A stretch of 5,253 nucleotides of DNA from Actinomycetes bacterium. GTDB taxonomy: Bacteria > Actinomycetota > Actinomycetes > S36-B12 > UBA5976. Below the pieces are notes generated by a model that saw nothing but the letters and a program-made list of their open reading frames with translations, ran no database searches and was not told the origin of the DNA. Below are positions 1-4,572 of this stretch, piece by piece. Both the position numbers and the translations under genes were made by a program. Position 1 is the first letter of the stretch; the number at the start of each line of letters is the position of its first letter. The stretch covers positions 1 through 5,253 of the forward strand of contig JAJXSV010000185.1 of the NCBI GenBank assembly GCA_021784375.1, written 5' to 3'.

Positions 1-544
1 TGATCTTCTCGGCCGCGGCCAGCGTGATCTGCAGGAAGCCCAGAGCCTCGAGTTCGCGAGCACGCTTGAGTGAACCGGCATCAATGCCCTTGAGGCCGGC
101 AGCCGAGACGATGCCGATGAGCTCGGCCTTGGCATCGGCATCGTCGCCAGCCACGAGCACGGTGGTGGTGTTGTCGCCCACCTTGCCTGAGGCGAGCGTC
201 CCGGCGAACGTGGTGTTGAAGGCCTTGAGCACCTTGGACTGCGGTAGGGCCGCGGCGATTCCGGCCGCAGCGGAGGAGTCGGCCGGCACGACCAGTCCGT
301 CGAAGCTGGCGAAGTCCACGGGGTTGGTGATGTCGACCACGATGCGGCCGGCCAGTTCGCTCTTGCGCGATTCGATGATGGAGGCCACTGCGCCGTAGGG
401 GACAGCCAGCACGACGATGTCGCCGGTGACTGCAGATGCGGCGTCGTTCTGGCCCAGCGTCTGCACGCTGTTGCCGCCCTTGGCGGCGATGCCGGCGATG
501 GCCTGGCCCATGTTGCCGGTTCCGATGACTGTTACCTGTGCCAT
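1..544 (-). CDS. NADPH-dependent F420 reductase-like NAD(P)-binding oxidoreductase (3' end cut by window edge)
   Basis: Reading the minus strand from ATG at 544-542 gives an open frame of 181 codons that runs off the left edge. The protein starts MAQVTVIGTGNMGQAIAG, a beta-strand followed by the Rossmann dinucleotide loop GTGNMG (residues 8-13). A second strand-type segment DIVVLAVPYGAV follows, then IVVDITNP, the family signature KAFNTT, and late in the frame LKRARELEALGFLQITLA, which is close to the usual C-terminus of this family. Perhaps 10-30 residues are missing. The family transfers hydride between NADP(H) and coenzyme F420 or acts as a related cytosolic reductase; the true substrate cannot be told from sequence. 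The start is supported by AGAGGAG (complement of 551-557) 6 nt upstream of the ATG. The gene is divergent from a MarR regulator, which suggests local control. Family assignment is firm, F420 specificity is not. Confidence 0.85.
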   Translation of the reverse strand, partial: MAQVTVIGTGNMGQAIAGIAAKGGNSVQTLGQNDAASAVTGDIVVLAVPYGAVASIIESRKSELAGRIVVDITNPVDFASFDGLVVPADSSAAAGIAAALPQSKVLKAFNTTFAGTLASGKVGDNTTTVLVAGDDADAKAELIGIVSAAGLKGIDAGSLKRARELEALGFLQITLAAAEKI

Positions 545-574
545 TTGTTGCTCCTCTGGTGGAAAACCAATTTA

Positions 575-590
575 AGTTGTCGCTACAAGT
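575..590. promoter_or_regulatory. Second, degenerate operator-like repeat
   Basis: AGTTGTCGCTACAAGT has imperfect dyad symmetry around TTGT-CGCT-ACAA. It agrees at 12 of 16 positions with the core of the strong site, AGTTGTCGTGTCAACT (608-623), including the identical first eight bases AGTTGTCG. The two centres (582.5 and 615.5) are 33 bp apart, about three helical turns, which would put two bound dimers on the same face of the DNA. It overlaps the predicted transcription start of the oxidoreductase gene. It could also be a weak site for a different regulator. Confidence 0.45.
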
Positions 591-592
591 AA

Positions 593-621
593 AGGCTACA
601 TGCAGATAGTTGTCGTGTCAA
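593..621 (-). promoter_or_regulatory. Predicted promoter of the F420 reductase-like gene
   Basis: On the minus strand a perfect -35 hexamer TTGACA (complement of 616-621) is followed after exactly 17 bp by TAGCCT (complement of 593-598). The latter fits the loose actinobacterial -10 pattern TANNNT. Transcription would begin near 586, giving a leader of roughly 40 nt that carries the AGAGGAG ribosome site. The -35 lies inside the 602-629 inverted repeat, and the likely start point lies inside the 575-590 repeat, so both elements are placed for repression. Confidence 0.6.
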
Positions 622-629
622 CTATCTGC
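602..629. promoter_or_regulatory. Perfect 11-bp inverted repeat, probable MarR operator
   Basis: GCAGATAGTTG (602-612) and CAACTATCTGC (619-629) are perfect inverted arms around the 6-bp spacer TCGTGT. The inner TAGTTG/CAACTA half-sites resemble operators described for several MarR-family repressors. The repeat covers the -35 of the minus-strand oxidoreductase and the -35 to -10 interval of the plus-strand marR gene. A dimer bound here could therefore block both promoters. That the adjacent MarR protein binds here is inference from position and symmetry. Confidence 0.75.
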
Positions 630-635
630 TAGATT
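607..635 (+). promoter_or_regulatory. Predicted marR promoter for a leaderless mRNA
   Basis: TAGATT (630-635) fits the -10 pattern TANNNT and lies so that transcription would start at or next to the A of the ATG at 642. A weak -35, TAGTTG (607-612), lies 17 bp upstream inside the operator repeat. There is no purine-rich ribosome site before the ATG. An in-frame TAG at 630-632 leaves 642 as the first usable start. Together these point to a leaderless transcript, common in actinomycetes. Confidence 0.5.
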
Positions 636-641
636 GTATCC

Positions 642-1136
642 ATGACGAGATGGCTTGACGACCGTGAATTGGCATCCTGGGTGCGCTTGGCAGCAGTGCT
701 GGAGTTGCTGCCCGGTGCCCTGGAGGCACAACTTCGGCGCGATGCGGACCTCTCGCACTTCGAGTACTGGGTGCTCTCAATGCTGTCCGAGGCGCCCGAG
801 CGAACCCTTCGCATGTCGCAATTGGCAGCACGCACCAGTGCCACCCTGCCGCGGCTCTCGCATGTCGTGCAACGGCTGGAGGAGCGAGGCTGGGTGCGCA
901 GATTCCAGTGCGAGCAGGATCGGCGCGCCACCAATGCCAAGCTCACCGCTGCGGGCTGGAAGAAGGTGGTGGCCTCGGCGCCTGGGCATGTTGAGAACGT
1001 CCGTGATCTGGTGATCGACGCGCTCAGCAAGGAGCAGGTTGGCCAGTTGGGCGCCATCGCCGATCGCATTCTCGAACGACTGGGCCCCGGAGCCGCTGCC
1101 GAGGTTGCCAACTACGCACGGCCCCGCGTCGACTGA
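642..1136 (+). CDS. MarR-family winged-helix transcriptional regulator
   Basis: The 164-residue product has the length and layout of a MarR dimer. It has N-terminal dimerisation helices (about 10-35) and the segment LSHFEYWVLSMLSEAP (37-52). A helix-turn-helix follows in LRMSQLAARTSATLPRLSHVV (56-76), then RLEERGWVRR and the wing with the family signature DRRATNAKLTAAG (93-105). C-terminal helices complete the dimer interface. Such proteins usually repress divergent genes and release DNA when a small molecule binds or a cysteine is oxidised. The only cysteine is Cys90, at the base of the wing just before EQDRR; cysteine at or near this point is, from memory, common in actinobacterial relatives, so a redox switch is possible but unproven. 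The start at 642 is fixed by an upstream in-frame stop. The gene is divergent from the F420 reductase-like gene across the operator region, its likely target and autoregulatory site. The physiological ligand is unknown. Confidence 0.92.
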   Translation: MTRWLDDRELASWVRLAAVLELLPGALEAQLRRDADLSHFEYWVLSMLSEAPERTLRMSQLAARTSATLPRLSHVVQRLEERGWVRRFQCEQDRRATNAKLTAAGWKKVVASAPGHVENVRDLVIDALSKEQVGQLGAIADRILERLGPGAAAEVANYARPRVD

Positions 1137-1199
1137 CCGGACGCAAGCCCTGCCTTCCGCGCCCAACGGGGATACGCTGTCGACAACGGAAGGTGTGCG

Positions 1200-1628
1200 A
1201 TGCAGACCTGGATCTGGCTTGCCGGCGGCGGCACGCTCATTGCGCTGGAGTTGGCAACCACCAATCTGGTGCTGGGATCGGTGGGGCTGGCGGCGTTGGG
1301 CGCCGGCCTGCTGGCGTGGTTGGGTGCCGAGCCCCTTTGGCAGGCGCTGGTTTTCGCCCTGCTGGCCATTCTCACCCTGGGCCTCCTGCGCCCCCTCGCC
1401 TTGCGCAATCTCAAGCGCAAGTCACCGGGCCTGAGCACCAATGTCGAACGCCTGCTGCGAGCCGAGGGCTATGCCGTGAGCGAGGTGACGGCCCGTTCCG
1501 GCCAGGTCAAGTTCAAGGGCGAGGTCTGGACCGCACGAACACGCGGGGCGGATATCGCGGCTGACGCCGCCATCATCGTGGTTGCCATTGAAGGCGCCAC
1601 GGCCATCGTTGAAGCGAAGGAGCAGTAA
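1200..1628 (+). CDS. Short NfeD-family membrane protein (partner of SPFH protein)
   Basis: The 142-residue protein has three hydrophobic stretches (about 4-20, 24-42 and 47-67), then a basic stop segment RNLKRK. A soluble C-terminal domain follows (about 85-140) containing GQVKFKGEVWTAR (101-113) and VVAIEGATAIVEAKE, the pattern of the NfeD OB-fold. It lacks the ClpP-like protease domain of long NfeD proteins, so it belongs to the short class. Known short NfeD proteins are encoded beside stomatin/SPFH genes (E. coli ybbJ-qmcA, M. tuberculosis Rv1487-Rv1488) and are thought to work with them in membrane organisation or quality control. The same arrangement is seen here: the SPFH gene starts 2 bp after this stop codon. 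GGAAGG (1188-1193) gives a ribosome site 6 nt before the ATG. The 63-bp gap after marR contains only a weak promoter candidate (TACGCT, 1173-1178). Confidence 0.9.
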   Translation: MQTWIWLAGGGTLIALELATTNLVLGSVGLAALGAGLLAWLGAEPLWQALVFALLAILTLGLLRPLALRNLKRKSPGLSTNVERLLRAEGYAVSEVTARSGQVKFKGEVWTARTRGADIAADAAIIVVAIEGATAIVEAKEQ

Positions 1629-1630
1629 CC

Positions 1631-2509
1631 ATGGTCTTGGATCTCGCACCGGTAGTGGTGTTCCTGCTCATCGTCGGCATTGCGGTGGTGATCCTGCTGC
1701 AGTCCGTGCGCATTGTGCCGCAGGCACGCGCGGGCATTGTCGAGCGACTTGGCCGTTACCACCGCACGCTGGGCGCGGGCCTGGCGCTGGTGGTGCCGGT
1801 CGTGGATCGCGTGCGCCCGCTCGTGGATCTCCGTGAACGCGTGGTGTCATTCCCGCCGCAGCCCGTCATCACCGAGGACAATCTGGTGGTGTCCATCGAC
1901 ACGGTCATCTACTTTCAGGTGACCGATCCCAAGAGCGCCACCTACGAGATCGAGAACTTCATCCAGGCCATCGAGCAGTTGGCCGTCACCACCTTGCGTA
2001 ACGTGGTTGGTGGTCTCGATCTGGAAGCCGTGCTCACCTCACGGGATTCCATCAATGCCGCCTTGCGCGAGGTGCTCGACGAGGCCACCGGCAAGTGGGG
2101 CGTGCGTGTGAACCGCGTCGAACTCAAGGCCATCGATCCGCCGGCCAGTGTGCAGCAGGCCATGGAGAAGCAGATGCGCGCCGATCGCGAGAAGCGCGCC
2201 ACCATCCTCACCGCTGAGGGCGAGAAGCAGAGCCAGATCCTCACCGCCGAAGGTGCACGTCAGGCCGAGATCCTGCGCGCCGAAGGTGACGCCCGTGCCA
2301 AGGTGCTGCGCGCTGAGGGCGAGGCGGAGGCCATCTCCAAGGTTTTCAATGCCATTCACGCCGGCAACGCCGATGACCGCGTCCTGGCGTACACCTACCT
2401 GCAGCAGTTGCCGGCCATGGCCAATGGCACTGCCAGCACGCTATGGGTGATTCCCGCGGAGCTCTCGGGCGCTGCCGAGAAGATCGCCAAGGCCTTCAAA
2501 CCGGAGTGA
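1631..2509 (+). CDS. SPFH/band 7 (stomatin, paraslipin/QmcA-like) membrane protein
   Basis: The product has 292 residues. An N-terminal membrane anchor (about 6-25, VVVFLLIVGIAVVILL) is followed by the slipin signature VPQARAGIVERLGRYHRTLGAGL (split at 30-40 and 41-52). The SPFH domain continues through VDLRERVVSFPPQPVITEDN, IDTVIYFQVTDP and TLRNVVGGLDLEAVLTSRD to GVRVNRVELKAIDPP (157-171). A charged coiled-coil made of four 11-residue repeats spans 190-233. The C-terminus, ending in LWVIPAELSGAAEKIAKAF, matches the paraslipin group. Family members form large membrane-attached oligomers that organise microdomains and influence membrane proteases or other membrane proteins. AAGGAG (1617-1622) inside the end of nfeD supplies the ribosome site, so the two genes are translationally close and surely one operon. 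Full length, no sign of damage. E. coli QmcA is the nearest well-named relative; orthology is not proven, so no symbol is given. Confidence 0.95.
   Translation: MVLDLAPVVVFLLIVGIAVVILLQSVRIVPQARAGIVERLGRYHRTLGAGLALVVPVVDRVRPLVDLRERVVSFPPQPVITEDNLVVSIDTVIYFQVTDPKSATYEIENFIQAIEQLAVTTLRNVVGGLDLEAVLTSRDSINAALREVLDEATGKWGVRVNRVELKAIDPPASVQQAMEKQMRADREKRATILTAEGEKQSQILTAEGARQAEILRAEGDARAKVLRAEGEAEAISKVFNAIHAGNADDRVLAYTYLQQLPAMANGTASTLWVIPAELSGAAEKIAKAFKPE
2198..2329 (+). repeat. Four tandem 33-bp units encoding 11-residue coiled-coil repeats
   Basis: Residues 190-233 of the SPFH protein fall into four equal units with no gaps: ATILTAEGEKQ, SQILTAEGARQ, AEILRAEGDAR and AKVLRAEGEAE. The shared core is (I/V)L(T/R)AEG. 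Eleven-residue periodicity is typical of hendecad coiled coils, which wind with a slight right-handed or nearly straight supercoil. The DNA units have diverged (GCTGAGGGC, GCCGAAGGT and others), so the protein repeat is kept by selection rather than by recent duplication. Confidence 0.85.
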
Positions 2510-2510
2510 A

Positions 2511-2542
2511 CACGGGCCGGTGGGCCGCGGTATTGGCCCGTG
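2511..2542 (+). other. Stem-loop 1 after the SPFH gene
   Basis: CACGGGCC (2511-2518) pairs perfectly with GGCCCGTG (2535-2542) across a 16-nt loop. The stem begins 2 nt after the SPFH stop codon. No T-tract follows, so it is not a classical intrinsic terminator. It may protect the 3' end of the mRNA or help pause transcription. Confidence 0.45.
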
Positions 2543-2554
2543 GACGCCATTCGG

Positions 2555-2582
2555 CACCGCTTTCCGGGCTCGGAAGGCGGTG
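2555..2582 (+). other. Stem-loop 2 after the SPFH gene
   Basis: CACCGCTTTCCG (2555-2566) pairs with CGGAAGGCGGTG (2571-2582) around the tetraloop GGCT. This gives 12 pairs of which one is a U-G wobble. It is a compact GC-rich hairpin without a following T-run. Its last two bases are shared with the TGAATC repeat that begins the next structure. Confidence 0.5.
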
Positions 2583-2585
2583 AAT

Positions 2586-2617
2586 CGACGGATTCAGCAG
2601 ATGAATCCGTCGCGTTT
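2586..2617 (+). terminator. Stem-loop 3, possible terminator of the nfeD-SPFH operon
   Basis: CGACGGATTCA (2586-2596) and TGAATCCGTCG (2602-2612) form a perfect 11-bp stem with the 5-nt loop GCAGA, followed by CGTTT. The T-run is only three bases, so intrinsic termination would be weak by E. coli standards, but actinomycetes often use stems with poor tails. TGAATC at 2581-2586 can also pair with GATTCA at 2591-2596, giving an alternative smaller hairpin. As the nearest dyad upstream of malQ it could instead be an operator. Confidence 0.45.
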
Positions 2618-2641
2618 GCGGTATGTAACAAGTTGCGTAAG

Positions 2642-2647
2642 TACTCT
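2642..2647 (+). promoter_or_regulatory. Possible malQ -10 element
   Basis: TACTCT fits TANNNT and sits 8 bp before the malQ ATG, so transcription would start at or just before the start codon. There is no ribosome site upstream of that ATG, as expected of a leaderless gene. No convincing -35 is found at 16-18 bp; TTTGCG (2615-2620) is 21 bp away, though 17 bp from an alternative -10 TAAGTA (2638-2643). The call is weak. Confidence 0.3.
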
Positions 2648-2655
2648 CTCGCATC

Positions 2656-4515
2656 ATGACGCATGCGCTCACGCGAGATGAGATGCTGCACTACGTCTCC
2701 ACCCGAGGCGTGCAGCCCAGTTTCTTCGACGCCTTCGATGTGGAACGGCAGATCCCCGACTCCACCTTGGCCTGGTTGTACGAGGAGTTCCAGAAGCAGG
2801 CCGATGTAACGGCGCCACTCATTGCCAGCCCCGGCAAGTGGCATCCCGAGTTACACGGTGAGATCGAGCTCGGTGATGGCCGCCGTATGCACGTCGAGGG
2901 CATCCTGCCCATCGACGCCGAGGGCTACCACCGCCTGCGCACGCCCCACGGCCAAACCCGCCTGGTGCTGTGCGCACCGGATCGGCTGGCCACACCCCAG
3001 CGCTGCTTCGGCTGGTCGGTCCAGCTCTATGACGCGCGCACAGCGAACTCCTGGGGTATCGGCGACTTCGCCGATCTGGCCGCGCTTGGTCGCATTGCCG
3101 CCAAGTCCGGTGCCGGCTTCATGCTCACCTGTCCGCTGCATGCCGGCAACCTCGGGGTGCAGCCCATGGCCTCGCCCTATTCGCCGTCGTCACGCGAGTG
3201 GCTGCAGGTGCTCTACATCTCCATCGACCTCATCCGTACCGCCGTGGATGTGAGCGACCTGCGCGAGCAGGCGCGCGCGCTCAATCAGAACCGCATCATC
3301 GACCGCGGCGCCGTGTGGGCGCTGAAGCGCGCGGCACTCCGTCGCATCTGGGAGGGCCAGGGCAACCAGGGCGGACCCGACTGCGATGCCTGGATGGAGG
3401 AGCACGGCGAGAACCTGCGCTCCTTCGCCACCTTCACCGCGCTCACCGAGCAATTGGGGCTGCCCTGGCAGACCTGGGCGCCCGAGTTCCTCCACCCCGA
3501 CAGCCCGGCCGTGCGCGAATGGGCCGCTGAAAACGCGGATGCCGTGGCCTTCCACGCCTGGCTGCAATTCCTCTGCGACCGCCAACTGGGGCGGGCCTCG
3601 CGTCAGGGTGTCGACATCGTCGCCGATATCGCAGTGGGCTTTGACGGCGGTGGCTTCGATGCCTGGCACTGGCAGGACATCCTCGTCTTCGATGCCGAAG
3701 TGGGTGCACCGCCGGACCGCCACAATCGTGACGGACAGCGATGGGGCCTGCCGGCGTTCAGCCCCACCGGGCTCATCTCCGTGGACTTCGATCCCTTCAT
3801 TCGCATGGTGCGCAGTGCGCTGCGCCACGCCAAGGGCCTGCGCATCGACCACGTCATGCAGTTGTGGCGCCTCTTCTGGGTGCCACCGACGGGCGGCGCC
3901 GCCGAAGGCGCCTACGTGCGCTACCCGCACGACGCCTTGCTCGCCATCATCCGCATCGAAGCCGATCGCACCCATGCCTGGGTGGTGGGTGAGGACATGG
4001 GCACGGTGCCGGAGTACGTGCGTCCCACCATGAACGACATCGACATGCTGGGCTACCGCGCCGCCTGCCGAGTGCCGGTTTCCATGTTCACTGTCAACAC
4101 CTTCGGCGCCACCGGCACGCATGACCACGCCACCATCGCCGGCATCCTCTGCGGTACTGATCCGCTGGACATGCAGAGCGCGGGTAAAACCGTGGATTGG
4201 GAGGGCGAGCGAGTGCGCCAGCAGGAACTGGCCCGCGAAGCCGGACTGCCGGAGGAGGGCCCGTACACCGACGCCCAGGTGCGGCAGGCCATTCGTGCGC
4301 GCTGCCAGACGGTTGCCGAATCCGCCAGCCGCGTCGTCGTCTTCAACCTCGAGGACGCCGCTGAGGTGAAGCACCGGCCCAACATGCCCGGTACCACCTC
4401 GACCTGGCCCAACTGGTGCCTGGCCCTGCCGCGCCCGGCCGATGAGGTGCTGAGCGGCGAATTGGCGCAGGCCATTGCCGCCAACGCCAATCGCACGCGA
4501 CGCCTCGCCCGCTGA
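2656..4515 (+). CDS. malQ: 4-alpha-glucanotransferase (amylomaltase, GH77)
   Basis: This 619-residue cytosolic enzyme moves alpha-1,4-glucan segments between maltodextrins in glycogen or maltose metabolism. The GH77 barrel is clear from NSWGIGDFADL (131-141), SPYSPSSREWL (173-183), DIVADIAVGFD, GAPPD (350-354) with GQRWGLPAFSP, GLRIDHVMQLWRLFWVPP, VVGEDMGTVP, GTHDHAT and PNMPGTTSTWPNWCLALP. The catalytic residues are present: nucleophile Asp398 in RIDH, acid/base Glu446 in GED, and Asp490 in THD. About 130 residues precede the barrel, as in the longer E. coli-type enzymes, although at 619 residues it is shorter than those (about 700). The segment between Glu446 and Asp490 is short and divergent. 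An in-frame TAA at 2638-2640 makes ATG 2656 the first start; it lacks a ribosome site. Met10 (2683) is a less likely alternative. The gene stands alone, not with other maltose genes in view, and ends at a shared terminator. Confidence 0.95.
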   Translation: MTHALTRDEMLHYVSTRGVQPSFFDAFDVERQIPDSTLAWLYEEFQKQADVTAPLIASPGKWHPELHGEIELGDGRRMHVEGILPIDAEGYHRLRTPHGQTRLVLCAPDRLATPQRCFGWSVQLYDARTANSWGIGDFADLAALGRIAAKSGAGFMLTCPLHAGNLGVQPMASPYSPSSREWLQVLYISIDLIRTAVDVSDLREQARALNQNRIIDRGAVWALKRAALRRIWEGQGNQGGPDCDAWMEEHGENLRSFATFTALTEQLGLPWQTWAPEFLHPDSPAVREWAAENADAVAFHAWLQFLCDRQLGRASRQGVDIVADIAVGFDGGGFDAWHWQDILVFDAEVGAPPDRHNRDGQRWGLPAFSPTGLISVDFDPFIRMVRSALRHAKGLRIDHVMQLWRLFWVPPTGGAAEGAYVRYPHDALLAIIRIEADRTHAWVVGEDMGTVPEYVRPTMNDIDMLGYRAACRVPVSMFTVNTFGATGTHDHATIAGILCGTDPLDMQSAGKTVDWEGERVRQQELAREAGLPEEGPYTDAQVRQAIRARCQTVAESASRVVVFNLEDAAEVKHRPNMPGTTSTWPNWCLALPRPADEVLSGELAQAIAANANRTRRLAR

Positions 4516-4526
4516 CGACAGCACAG

Positions 4527-4566
4527 AGCAAAGCGCCCCAGCCGGATCCGGCTGGGGCGCTTTGCT
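4527..4566. terminator. Bidirectional intrinsic terminator between convergent genes
   Basis: A perfect 40-bp palindrome (arms 4527-4546 and 4547-4566, centre GGATCC) lies between the malQ stop at 4513-4515 and the aminotransferase stop at 4575-4573. The GC core GCGCCCCAGCC/GGCTGGGGCGC is flanked by AGCAAA on the left and TTTGCT on the right. Each strand therefore reads a GC-rich stem followed by TTTGCTT or TTTGCT, a modest U-rich tail. Its position and symmetry indicate that it ends both transcripts. Confidence 0.92.
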
Positions 4567-4572
4567 TGGGTA

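Noticed and set aside
24..398. Plus-strand open frame of 124 codons inside the oxidoreductase region
   Set aside because: It is antisense to the clear Rossmann-fold frame on the minus strand, is rich in Ala/Ser/Pro, and has no recognisable motif.
629..1166. Minus-strand frames opposite marR
   Set aside because: They are shadows of a well-supported MarR coding frame and run through its operator region, with no ribosome site and no family resemblance.
1151..1178. A promoter for the nfeD-SPFH operon (TGCCTT, 16 bp, TACGCT)
   Set aside because: The -10 is plausible but the -35 match is poor, and read-through from marR is equally possible, so it was not listed as a feature.
3190..4524. A 444-codon open frame on the minus strand opposite malQ
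   Set aside because: Its codons are the exact reverse complements of malQ codons. Stops in that frame need TTA, CTA or TCA in malQ, codons that are rare in GC-rich genes, so a long open antisense frame is expected. The product resembles no family I recognise, and malQ is certain.
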